Source of the DNA: Agrobacterium tumefaciens
GTDB taxonomy: Bacteria > Pseudomonadota > Alphaproteobacteria > Rhizobiales > Rhizobiaceae
NCBI GenBank assembly: GCA_025559845.1
Contig: CP048470.1
Location: 100,001-164,000, forward strand
Direction of reading: 5' to 3'
DNA length: 64,000 bases
Shown here: positions 43,423-51,557 of the stretch, piece after piece
Numbering within the stretch: position 1 is the stretch's first letter
Layout of the letters: every line of letters begins with the position of its first letter
Notes under the pieces: generated by a model
What the model saw: only the letters and a program-made list of their open reading frames with translations
Database searches by the model: none
Told to the model about the DNA's origin: nothing
Program-made: the position numbers and the translations under genes

Positions 43423-45225
43423 TCAGCTCAGATGATGGCGTTGTTGCAAGCCGTAGACGGGGGTATCGAGCCCCACCTGACGTGCCTTGAGCTGGAGGGA
43501 CAAGTATTGGGAGTAATGGCGCGACTGGTGGAGATTTCCGCCGTGGAACCAGAGGGCATCCTGCTGGGTCGGCTTCCACATATTGCGCTGCTCGCCCTCC
43601 CATGGTCCCGGGTCTTTTGGCGTGTCGGAGCCAAGCCCCCAGCACTTTCCAACCTTGTCGGCAACCTCCTTGGAAATGAGGTCGGCGGCCCAGCCATTCA
43701 TGGAACCATAGCCGGTCGCGTAGACCACGAGGTCTGCCTTGAGCTCGCTGCCATCTTTCAACACAACCGCATCTTCCGTGAGATGTGATACGTCTGAACC
43801 GGACTTCAGTTTGATTGAGCCGTCGATGACAAGATCGCAGGCGCCGACGTCGATGTAATAGCCTGACCCGCGCCTCAGATATTTCATGAAGAGACCGGAG
43901 CCGTCAGCACCCCAATCCAGCATGAAGCCTGCTTTCTCGAGTGCCGCATAAAAATCGGCGTCTTTCTCACGCATCCGATCGTAAAGCGGTATCTGAAACT
44001 CATGCATGATCCGGTAGGGCAGCGAAGCGAAAATCAGGTCGGCTTTCCTCGTCGTCATCCCCGCGGCAACCGCCCGTTCCGAATAGAGATCACCCAACCC
44101 GATTTCCATCAGGGAATCTGAACGGACAATATGTGTTGAAGACCTCTGCAACATCGTGACATCGGCTCCAGCCTCCCACAGTGCCGCGCAGATATCGTGG
44201 GCGGAGTTGTTCGAGCCGATGACGACGACCTTCTTGCCGGCATATGCGTCTGGTCCAGGATGCTGTGACGAATGCTGTTGCTCGCCCTTGAAGAGATCCT
44301 GCCCAGGTATCTTTGGAACATTAGCCTTGCCCGACATGCCGGTGGCAAGCACCAGTTGCTTCGGCCGCAGCACGACGTCCTCGCCGTTTCGCTCGACGAC
44401 AACCGTCCATTCCCTTGCGGCGTCATCGTAGGTAGCCGATTTGCAGGTCGTTGAGCCCCAATAGTTGAGCTCCATAACCTTCGTATACATTTCCAGCCAG
44501 TCGCCGACCTTGTCCTTCGGGGTAAAAACTGGCCAGTTTTCCGGGAAGGGAATATAGGGGAGATGGTCGTACCAGACCGGATCATGCAGGCAGAGTGATT
44601 TGTATCGCTTGCGCCAGCTATCTCCTGGCCGCTCGTTCTTTTCGATGATGATCGCCGGGACACCCAATTGGCGAAGCCGGGCGCCGAGAGCAATACCACC
44701 CTGTCCGCCGCCAATGATCACAACATAGGGCTGCGTCTTGTAACCAAGTTCTTCGGTTTCCTTCTCGCGCTTTTCCTTCCAGTTCGTCCGGTTTTTGCCA
44801 TGACCATGTTCCGCCCCCATCGGACGGCGAAGCCCCTTTGGTTCTTCATGTCCTTTGATTTCGCTCATCGTCGTCAGCAACGTCCAGATCAGGCCGTTTT
44901 TCAGACGAATATGACCGTAACCACGTGTCGTCGCCGTTTCGAACTCGAACCAGCCATCCGTAACGCCGCCTGCGTCACCTGCGGCTTCGTTGGTATCCTG
45001 TACGAAATTGCGAGGTTTGATACGAGACAGCTGGCTTTGCAGCATGTCCCTGACCTGCGGGCGTCCTTCCATGGTTTTCAGGTTCCAGGTGAACGTCACG
45101 AGATCGCGCCAGTAGCACTCATCCTGAAAGAGGTTGACGGCGGCTTCGACATCTCCTCTTTCCAGGGCCTCACTCAACTTGGAAAGTACGGCATCGATTT
45201 TTGTCGCAGGGCTAACGTCAAGCAT
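43423..45225 (-). CDS. Flavin-containing monooxygenase with N-terminal SnoaL/NTF2-like domain
   Basis: 600 residues. Residues 1-120 form an NTF2/SnoaL-like domain (ALERGDVEAAVNLFQDECYW). The rest is a class B flavin monooxygenase: FAD loop VVIIGGGQGGIALGARL (172-177 core), NADPH loop VVVIGSNNSAHD (337-342 core) and DLVVYATGYG. The fingerprint F312-x-G-x3-H318-x3-H322-P resembles the FMO/Baeyer-Villiger motif, with His in place of Trp or Phe. It inserts one oxygen into an amine, sulfide or ketone with NADPH. GGAGGAG precedes the ATG at 45225. It is downstream of the AcoR-linked alcohol dehydrogenase, so a ketone substrate is plausible. Confidence 0.9.
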   Translation of the reverse strand: MLDVSPATKIDAVLSKLSEALERGDVEAAVNLFQDECYWRDLVTFTWNLKTMEGRPQVRDMLQSQLSRIKPRNFVQDTNEAAGDAGGVTDGWFEFETATTRGYGHIRLKNGLIWTLLTTMSEIKGHEEPKGLRRPMGAEHGHGKNRTNWKEKREKETEELGYKTQPYVVIIGGGQGGIALGARLRQLGVPAIIIEKNERPGDSWRKRYKSLCLHDPVWYDHLPYIPFPENWPVFTPKDKVGDWLEMYTKVMELNYWGSTTCKSATYDDAAREWTVVVERNGEDVVLRPKQLVLATGMSGKANVPKIPGQDLFKGEQQHSSQHPGPDAYAGKKVVVIGSNNSAHDICAALWEAGADVTMLQRSSTHIVRSDSLMEIGLGDLYSERAVAAGMTTRKADLIFASLPYRIMHEFQIPLYDRMREKDADFYAALEKAGFMLDWGADGSGLFMKYLRRGSGYYIDVGACDLVIDGSIKLKSGSDVSHLTEDAVVLKDGSELKADLVVYATGYGSMNGWAADLISKEVADKVGKCWGLGSDTPKDPGPWEGEQRNMWKPTQQDALWFHGGNLHQSRHYSQYLSLQLKARQVGLDTPVYGLQQRHHLS

Positions 45226-45305
45226 ATCATCTCCTCCATGGTTGCTTGATGGACTTCTTAAGTCGTCGTCCGTTTCGCGGGCGCCGACCAAAACCTTTGA
45301 CCACA

Positions 45306-45330
45306 AGCGCCGGGCTCCTCTCCCGGCGCT
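45306..45330 (-). terminator. Intercistronic hairpin between dehydrogenase and monooxygenase genes
   Basis: A 9-bp stem (AGCGCCGGG / CCCGGCGCT, 7-nt loop) lies 14 nt after the dehydrogenase stop. The stem sequence is the same as that at 43391-43414. No T-run follows, so it may reduce rather than stop read-through into the monooxygenase gene. Confidence 0.6.
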
Positions 45331-45343
45331 GGTAGCATGATGC

Positions 45344-46417
45344 TTACTTCGAGAGATCGATCAGGATCTTGAGATGCGTTCCGGCCGGATCAAGCAAGGC
45401 ATCAAACCCCTCTTTGACGGCGGTATCCAGCGTGATGCGTTTGGTGACGACCTTGCTCGCCGGAAGCAGTCCAGAGGCAATCAGCCTGATCACCCTGGGC
45501 CAATAATGTGTGGGATAGGCCCATGAGCCCTTAACCTCCAGATCGCGGAAAGTGACCTGGAACCAGTCGAGCGGGTTTTCGTGCGGGTGCAGGCCGGTTT
45601 GAACGACGACACCCTGCTTGCGCACCGCGTCCACACATGCCTTCAACGCGTGTTCGTTGCCGACGCATTCAATGGCGACATCACAACCGACATTGCCCTC
45701 GGTCCGGGAACGAACGACATCACCAACGTTGTCGCGCTTGGGATTGATGGTAATGACGTCGGGCAAAATCTCTCGTGCGTAGTCGAGACGTTTATCGTTG
45801 AGGTCTGAAACGAAAAGCTGTGCGGCACCGGCGGCACGCGCAGCAAGCAGGGTCAGCATGCCGATCGGTCCGGCTCCAGTGACCAGCACACTATTGCCGG
45901 CGGTGACGCCACCGCGATCGCAGGCGTAGACGGCAACGGCGGTTGGCTCAACCAGGGCTGCCTCCTCATCCGTCATGTCATCCGGGATCTTCTGGACGTT
46001 ATAGTCATTGACGAGCGCAGCTTGCGCCATCCCTCCACCGATCCAGCTCAAACCGACCAGGGCCAATTCAGGGCTAAGGTGAAACAATCCGCGATCCGAG
46101 AAATAGTCACCGGACCGGGGCATGACGAGTGGCTGGATCGAAACGCGATCGCCCACCTTGACGTTGCTTACGCCCTCACCAACTGCCTCGACAACACCAC
46201 CAAATTCGTGGCCGAGGACCTGGGGACCATGGGCGCCGGTAAACGGATGTGGTTCTTTGGGAATGAAAATTGGGCCGTAGCTATATTCATGAAGATCTGT
46301 TCCGCATATTCCGACGAACCTGTTGCGGACAACGACCTGACCGGGACCCGGCTTTTCCGGCTCGGCAATATCTTCGATCCGCAGATCCTTGGCCGCATGA
46401 AACCTGAGCGCGCGCAT
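45344..46417 (-). CDS. Zinc alcohol dehydrogenase, 2,3-butanediol dehydrogenase type
   Basis: 357 residues of the medium-chain dehydrogenase family: catalytic zinc ligands in VGICGTDLHEY and VLGHEFGGVVEAVG, nucleotide loop VLVTGAGPIGMLTLLAARAA, and IFIPKEPHPFTGAHGP, typical of 2,3-butanediol dehydrogenases. It oxidises a secondary alcohol or diol to the ketone or acetoin with NAD. ATG at 46417 follows GGGAG; an ATG four codons upstream lacks a site. A sigma-54 promoter lies 38-53 nt upstream and the AcoR-type activator gene is next. Exact substrate unproven. Confidence 0.9.
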   Translation of the reverse strand: MRALRFHAAKDLRIEDIAEPEKPGPGQVVVRNRFVGICGTDLHEYSYGPIFIPKEPHPFTGAHGPQVLGHEFGGVVEAVGEGVSNVKVGDRVSIQPLVMPRSGDYFSDRGLFHLSPELALVGLSWIGGGMAQAALVNDYNVQKIPDDMTDEEAALVEPTAVAVYACDRGGVTAGNSVLVTGAGPIGMLTLLAARAAGAAQLFVSDLNDKRLDYAREILPDVITINPKRDNVGDVVRSRTEGNVGCDVAIECVGNEHALKACVDAVRKQGVVVQTGLHPHENPLDWFQVTFRDLEVKGSWAYPTHYWPRVIRLIASGLLPASKVVTKRITLDTAVKEGFDALLDPAGTHLKILIDLSK

Positions 46418-46454
46418 GTTTTCTCCCATTGGCTGCTTTTAATGCCAATTGGGC

Positions 46455-46470
46455 AGCAAGAGGCATGCCA
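46455..46470 (-). promoter_or_regulatory. Sigma-54 (-24/-12) promoter of the dehydrogenase gene
   Basis: On the minus strand the sequence reads TGGCATGCCTCTTGCT, matching TGGCACG-N4-TTGCW at all but one defined position. It would start transcription near 46445, about 28 nt before the ATG. The adjacent sigma-54 activator gene supports it. Confidence 0.8.
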
Positions 46471-46546
46471 GCAGGTCCGAAAGGCCGAAAACCCCTTCCC
46501 CGCCGGGCAATCCGGATCATTGATAGTTTTTTTGGATCACCGAGAT

Positions 46547-46576
46547 TGCAACACCTGTGGCGCAACAGGTGTTGCA
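46547..46576. promoter_or_regulatory. Long palindrome, probable activator site upstream of the sigma-54 promoter
   Basis: A perfect 12-bp inverted repeat, TGCAACACCTGT and its complement, with a 6-nt spacer, centred about 100 nt upstream of the -12 element. This is the usual place for an enhancer-binding protein. It also lies just after the acoR stop, so it could form an RNA hairpin, but no T-run follows. Confidence 0.65.
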
Positions 46577-46583
46577 GTCTGCA

Positions 46584-48470
46584 TCAGTGGAGCCTTCCAA
46601 TACCGTACCGCTTCATTTGCCGATGAAGCGTTGAACGATCGATGCCGAGGCGGCGTGCAGCCTCAGAAATATTGCCTTGGCAGGCCGACAACACTGCCCG
46701 CAGTTCCTGCTCGCGGTTGCCCTGTGCATTCACCGGTTGATGCGGCATGACGCTTTCGGGGAGATCTTCCACCTCGATTACACCATTTTCACAAATTGCC
46801 CCTGCAAATGCTATGACGTTGTCGAGTTCACGGATATTACCCGGCCACTGATAGGCAGAAAGCACCGTCTCCGCGTCGCTCGACAGGGAGAGCGGTCCTC
46901 GTCCGGGCGCATGTTTTTCCAGCAAGCGTTTAACTACCCAATGGAAATCGCTCCGCTCGCGGAGCGATGGGAGGGTGAGAAGTGCCGTGTTCAGCCGGTA
47001 ATAAAGATCGCTCCGAAAACGGCCATCCGCGATCATATCCGCTAATGGCCTGTGAGACGCCGACATCACACGGAAATCGACCTTCCTGGCGACCAACCCA
47101 CCGACCGGTAGCACCTCGCCTTCGGCCAGAACACGCAGAAGCCGGCTCTGCGCAGCAAGCGGCATGTCACCAATTTCGTCCAGGAAAAGGGTTCCGCCCT
47201 CCGCCTCCTCGATCAAACCTTTTCGTCCTTTTGCAAGCGCCCCGGTAAACGCGCCTGGCAGATATCCGAACAGCTCACTTTCGATCAATTGTTCGGGGAT
47301 TGCTGCACAATTGACAGCCACAAAACGGCCAGTGACACCGCTTGCCTCGTGCACGATGCGAGCAAGATGTTCTTTGCCGGTTCCTGTTTCTCCCTGAATC
47401 AGGATTGGCAAAGCTGTTGGTGCGAGCTTTCTCACCTTGCGGCGCAGCGTCTCGATGTCTGGTGTCTGACCACCGAGGCGGTCCATGGCGGACAAATGCG
47501 GCACACCCCGCCGAATTTTGATGCCAATGGGGCGCTGTTGCGGTTCGATCGCATGCACGTAAAGCGTTGAACCATCGCGGACAGCGATGCGTCTGTCCTG
47601 CGGCAAGCGGCTTCTGGTCAGGGATGCGAGGTCGTCGACCTCCGCTTCGAAAAATCGAGACACCGGTTGCCCGATCAGCGCGTCGATGTTTCTCCAGTCA
47701 AGACCGCATGACGACGCCAGGATACGGGCCCCGCCGTGCGTCATGCCGGTGATGAGCCCACCGCCGTCCAACGAGATTGCCGCCTCAGGGTCCACATCGA
47801 GGAATTCCGGTGCGCCAGCAAACCGCAAGACAAGGTCGTGGCGGCTATGCGCCATAAGGTTCGCAAGTTCGATACGCCGGACGGTAGACGAAACGAGATG
47901 GCGCGCCATGTTCTGGCTCGCCTTGAGGATCGGTGAACTCAGAAGCGAGATGTCTAAAACCGCGGCCAGCGATCCGTGCATGTCGTAAATCGGCGCTGCT
48001 GTGCATGAGAGAGGCGTATGTGTCATGTCGAAGTGATCCGACTGATGGATTGTCAGCGCTTCGCCTGTTGCGATGCACGCTCCGACTGCACAGGTTCCTG
48101 CACGCGGCTCGGACCATTCTGCGCCTAGATAAAGACCTGCCTTTCGCAGATTGTTATTGAACGACGGATCTCCCAAAAACTCGACAGTGACACCCTGACG
48201 ATCAGAAAGAAGCAGAACGTAATTTTGCTCTGCGACCTGACGGTAGAGCCTTTCCAGGCCAGATCTTGCGATGTGGACGAGATCCTCGGCCTGCTGGCGA
48301 TGTTCCCGCAGGCGCGTCTCAGAGACGATGACCGCCTCGCGTGCCTTGGCAGGATCAAGGCGGTACTCTTCCAGACATCGCCGCCATGACTCGACAACAA
48401 CGTCATCACGTCCGGTATTTGCGCCATGCCCGACGTTTTCGATTTCCCTGATGTGATCAGCAAATTGCAT
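46584..48470 (-). CDS. acoR: AcoR-type sigma-54-dependent activator
   Basis: 628 residues. An N-terminal GAF-type sensor (about 60-200: PRAGTCAVGACIATGEALTI, TAAPIYDMHGSLAAVLDIS) and a PAS-like segment lead to the AAA+ domain with Walker A ILIQGETGTGKEHLA, the sigma-54 contact loop GAFTGA (in LPGAFTGALAKG) and Walker B GTLFLDEIGDMPL. The Fis-type helix-turn-helix at the C-terminus is GNISEAARRLGIDRSTLHRQ. It is the AcoR layout, which activates acetoin or diol genes. It lies directly upstream of the dehydrogenase, whose promoter has a -24/-12 element and a palindrome. Effector inferred to be a small diol, acetoin or ketone. Confidence 0.92.
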   Translation of the reverse strand: MQFADHIREIENVGHGANTGRDDVVVESWRRCLEEYRLDPAKAREAVIVSETRLREHRQQAEDLVHIARSGLERLYRQVAEQNYVLLLSDRQGVTVEFLGDPSFNNNLRKAGLYLGAEWSEPRAGTCAVGACIATGEALTIHQSDHFDMTHTPLSCTAAPIYDMHGSLAAVLDISLLSSPILKASQNMARHLVSSTVRRIELANLMAHSRHDLVLRFAGAPEFLDVDPEAAISLDGGGLITGMTHGGARILASSCGLDWRNIDALIGQPVSRFFEAEVDDLASLTRSRLPQDRRIAVRDGSTLYVHAIEPQQRPIGIKIRRGVPHLSAMDRLGGQTPDIETLRRKVRKLAPTALPILIQGETGTGKEHLARIVHEASGVTGRFVAVNCAAIPEQLIESELFGYLPGAFTGALAKGRKGLIEEAEGGTLFLDEIGDMPLAAQSRLLRVLAEGEVLPVGGLVARKVDFRVMSASHRPLADMIADGRFRSDLYYRLNTALLTLPSLRERSDFHWVVKRLLEKHAPGRGPLSLSSDAETVLSAYQWPGNIRELDNVIAFAGAICENGVIEVEDLPESVMPHQPVNAQGNREQELRAVLSACQGNISEAARRLGIDRSTLHRQMKRYGIGRLH

Positions 48471-48583
48471 CGAGACTGTAGCGGCTCCTCCCGAAAGCCA
48501 CCCTCCCTTTCAATCCATGTCTCTCGTCTAGCACAGATGATGCACCATGGCGACGGCCGCCTTCGGTCGGTTGACTGAAGGGA

Positions 48584-49777
48584 TTATACCGCCTCTTGGT
48601 CGAGGTAGCGTTCCACGAGACGCGCCCACATTGCAGCCCCGGTCGTCAGGTTGCCATCGGCAAAGTCGTATTTCGGATTGTGCAGCATGGCTGAATTCTC
48701 GCCGTTCCCCATCCGCAGGAAACTTCCCGGCTTGCGCTCCAGGAAATAGGAGAAGTCCTCGCTTCCAGGAATGAGATCGGAGGTCGCTACCTTGTCGGCA
48801 CCGACCAGTTCCTCTGCCACCAGACGCGCAAATTGCGTTTCGGCATCGGAATTGACGACAACCGGATAACCACGCTCATAGTCCACCTCGACAGTTGCCC
48901 CGTGCCCCTCTGCAACTGACCGCGCAAGCTTCTTGATACGCTCTTCGAGGAGATCCCTGATTTTAGGATCGAACGAACGGATGCTGAGCCCCAGTTTTGC
49001 GTATTCGGGGATAACATTGACCACTTCGCCGGCATGGATGGTTCCCACCGTAACGACAGCGGTCTGTGTCGGATCGATACTACGCGAGACAACTGTCTGC
49101 AGTGACACGACGAGATTGCAGGCGACTACGATCGGATCGACAGCCAGATGGGGGCGCGACGCATGACCACCCTTGCCCCGGATTGTGATGTGCGCCGTGT
49201 CGGACGAAGCCATCATCGGACCAGACCGCAGACGGAATGTGCCTTCCGCAAACCCCGGATGATTGTGCAGGCCAAAAATCGCGTCGAAAGGAAAACGCTC
49301 AAACAGGCCGTCAGCAATCATCTTTTGCGCACCACTCGGTTTTCCCGCCTCCTCGGCTGGCTGAAAAACCAGTGTGACCGTACCGTTAAAGCGCCGGGTT
49401 TTTGCAAGATACTGGGCTGCACCGAGGAGGACCGTGGTGTGGCCATCGTGCCCGCAGGCATGCATTACGCCTGGTCTCGTGCTCGCATAGGCAAGGCCCG
49501 TGTCTTCTAGAATTGGCAGCGCATCCATATCCGCACGAATGGCTATGCCCTTGCCGCCATTTCCTGCACTGAGACGGGCAACAACACCGTGCCCACCGAT
49601 ATTGCGCGTCACGTCATAACCCCAACCTTCCAGCTTGTCAGCAACGTAGCGCGCCGTTTCGGCCTCCTCGAAAGAAAGCTCCGGGTTGGCATGAAGGTGC
49701 TGGCGGGTCTCCTTCAGCTCCGCTTCCATGTCGTCGAAATCAGAAAGACGCGCATAGGCATTGTCAAAAGTCGGCAT
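48584..49777 (-). CDS. M20-family amidohydrolase (hippurate/indoleacetyl-amino-acid hydrolase type)
   Basis: 397 residues of the M20D peptidase group: LPILEDTGLAYASTRPGVMH with ACGHDGHTTVLLGAA (metal ligands), VFQPAEEAGKPSGAQKMIAD (catalytic Glu pair), HNHPGFAEGTF and IPGSEDFSYFLE. It uses two metals to cleave N-acyl amino acids. Relatives act on hippurate, N-acetyl amino acids or auxin conjugates. No signal peptide. It stands 113 nt before the acoR start side and 176 nt from the iron module, with no obvious operon partner. Confidence 0.9.
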   Translation of the reverse strand: MPTFDNAYARLSDFDDMEAELKETRQHLHANPELSFEEAETARYVADKLEGWGYDVTRNIGGHGVVARLSAGNGGKGIAIRADMDALPILEDTGLAYASTRPGVMHACGHDGHTTVLLGAAQYLAKTRRFNGTVTLVFQPAEEAGKPSGAQKMIADGLFERFPFDAIFGLHNHPGFAEGTFRLRSGPMMASSDTAHITIRGKGGHASRPHLAVDPIVVACNLVVSLQTVVSRSIDPTQTAVVTVGTIHAGEVVNVIPEYAKLGLSIRSFDPKIRDLLEERIKKLARSVAEGHGATVEVDYERGYPVVVNSDAETQFARLVAEELVGADKVATSDLIPGSEDFSYFLERKPGSFLRMGNGENSAMLHNPKYDFADGNLTTGAAMWARLVERYLDQEAV

Positions 49778-49908
49778 GGGATCCCAGCTCTGGTTAGCGA
49801 TTCAGGTTCTGCCTCGTACCTTTGCCGCTGAACTTCGCTGGATCAAACAAAAAGCATCATGCCTTGCCTCGAAAATTCATCTGCGAGGATTTGGCCCACA
49901 CAAATACA

Positions 49909-49923
49909 TGATCATAATACTCA
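49909..49923. promoter_or_regulatory. Iron-responsive box of the TGA-N9-TCA type
   Basis: TGATCATAATACTCA fits TGA-N9-TCA, the IRO motif described for RirA in Rhizobium. It lies 31 nt before the sigma-factor start. The motif has only six fixed bases, so position and context carry the argument. Confidence 0.5.
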
Positions 49924-49953
49924 TGTTTATTGCCATCCTGCCGATTTTCCCCT

Positions 49954-50523
49954 ATGGACCGCTCATCAGTACAGTCTTTTCCGTTCGGAACCCGCCTCAT
50001 GTGGAGCAAACCCACGTCCCGCACCCTCATCGATGACGCTCTGCAGCTTCACTATGAAGATCTTTGCCGGGCGATGGTCCGGCGTGGGCATACGGCGGGT
50101 ATCTCGCAGGAGATCGTCCACGATCTGTATCTGCGTCTGACCGGAAAACCGAGATTGCCTGAAAACCGTTCGCTGATACGCGCATTTCTGGTTCGGGCCT
50201 GCGCCAATCTCGGCATTGACCGTCTTCGCCGCGAACAGTTCGAAAGGAAGCTCTTTTCCGGGAGCGCCGAGGAGGCACTCGCTGTTCCCCAACCCGTAAT
50301 CGATGCCGAAAGTCTTGCGGACAGGGAGCACCGGCTGAACATTTTGCGTCAGGCAATCATGAAGATGTCACTGCAGAGAAGACAGGTCTTCCTGGCGAGC
50401 TGTATCGGCGGCCTGAATTCGGAAGAGATTTCAAAGCGAAGCGGCATTACAAAAAACATGGTGGACCGTCATCTGCGCAAAGCCTACCTCCATTGCCTGG
50501 AGTGCCTTGAGGACACGTTATGA
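49954..50523 (+). CDS. fecI: ECF sigma factor, FecI type
   Basis: 189 residues from ATG at 49954. The sigma-70 region 2 part is DDALQLHYEDLCRAMVRRGH with EIVHDLYLRLTGK; region 4 is MSLQRRQVFLASCIGGLNSE, then EISKRSGITKNMVDRHLRKA. FecI-like factors direct transcription of a TonB-receptor gene when a ferric or heme ligand is sensed. The start is uncertain: TTG 49930, ATG 49954 and ATG 49999 share the frame and none has a strong ribosome site. It overlaps FecR by ATGA. A TGA-N9-TCA iron box lies upstream. Confidence 0.88.
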   Translation: MDRSSVQSFPFGTRLMWSKPTSRTLIDDALQLHYEDLCRAMVRRGHTAGISQEIVHDLYLRLTGKPRLPENRSLIRAFLVRACANLGIDRLRREQFERKLFSGSAEEALAVPQPVIDAESLADREHRLNILRQAIMKMSLQRRQVFLASCIGGLNSEEISKRSGITKNMVDRHLRKAYLHCLECLEDTL

Positions 50524-51473
50524 CAGGCACATCCGTGAAAACAGCGACTGCACTTCGCGCGCAGGCTATCGACCTCTTCCTTCAGCAGCGTGACCGGCCG
50601 GATGACATGGTCCTTGCCGCAGATCTTGAGGCATGGCTTGCGGCCGACGAACAGCACGCGGCAGCTTTTGAGCGTGTTCGATGTCTTATGGGCGATGCGG
50701 GTCTTCTGGTGACGAACGACCATGCCTTTGTTGTTCGGGCAACGCGTAAGAGCAGCCTCACCAGTGGCAAGATCGCGACAACCCTTGCATTCGCCGTTAC
50801 GCTCGCTGCGGGTCTCTATCTTGCCGACATCCCGATGCGGCTGCGTGCAGACCACATGTCCGACACGGCGGAACGGCAAATCGTCACGACGCCAGATGGA
50901 TCGACTATAACGCTCAATGCCAACTCCGCCATTGCCTTGCGCTTCACCGCAACCGAGCGCCAGGTTCTGCTGTTGCGTGGAGAGATCTTTGCCCAAGTTG
51001 CTCCCGATGCTATGCGACCGTTCTCGGTCGTGGCGGCAGGTGGCACGACCACCGCGCTCGGCACCGCATTCGACGTCAACATGCAAGACGGCATGACAAA
51101 CGTTGCTGTTCTTGAGCACAGTGTTTCTGTTGATCTGCCGGGACCGCATGATGTCAGCCGACTGCAGGAAAATCAGCAGGTGAGCTACAAATCGGATGGA
51201 ACGATTGGCGCGATCGAAGCGGTTGATCCGACATCGATCGGTGCGTGGCGACACGGCCGCTTTGTTTTCGAGGACAAGTCGCTGGCGGAGGTTGTCGGAG
51301 CGTTCCAGCGCTACATTCCAGGTCGTATTATCGTGACGCAGGAAAAGCTTCGTCAAAAACGCCTGTCGGGTAATTTTGACTTGTCGGATCCGCACACAGC
51401 TCTCTTCGATCTGGCCACAGCGCTCGACGTGCGGGTGATGACTGCTGGTCCCTTCCTCACAGTGCTCTATTAA
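50520..51473 (+). CDS. fecR: FecR-type anti-sigma factor/sensor
   Basis: 317 residues. The cytoplasmic N-terminus has the DUF4880-like block LEAWLAADEQHAAAFERVRC; one membrane helix about 87-102 (IATTLAFAVTLAAGLYLA) is followed by the periplasmic FecR domain (QIVTTPDGSTITLNANSAIA, LLLRGEIFAQVAPD, TTTALGTAFDVNMQ). A C-terminal secretin/TonB-like short domain ends near VRVMTAGPFLTVLY. It relays the receptor signal to the sigma factor. Overlaps fecI by ATGA and precedes the receptor by about 80 nt. Confidence 0.92.
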   Translation: MTGTSVKTATALRAQAIDLFLQQRDRPDDMVLAADLEAWLAADEQHAAAFERVRCLMGDAGLLVTNDHAFVVRATRKSSLTSGKIATTLAFAVTLAAGLYLADIPMRLRADHMSDTAERQIVTTPDGSTITLNANSAIALRFTATERQVLLLRGEIFAQVAPDAMRPFSVVAAGGTTTALGTAFDVNMQDGMTNVAVLEHSVSVDLPGPHDVSRLQENQQVSYKSDGTIGAIEAVDPTSIGAWRHGRFVFEDKSLAEVVGAFQRYIPGRIIVTQEKLRQKRLSGNFDLSDPHTALFDLATALDVRVMTAGPFLTVLY

Positions 51474-51557
51474 TTTTTTCCTCGGGGTGTCCTTAATGAA
51501 CCGGCTCATTCGTTCGGGAAGCAGTAACATATCTGCTTCACCCGAAAGGTGCCCCTG

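Noticed and set aside
46547..46576. The 12-bp inverted repeat as a classic terminator of acoR
   Set aside because: It sits just after the acoR stop but has no T-run on the minus strand and is well placed as an activator site; kept as regulatory with the ambiguity noted.
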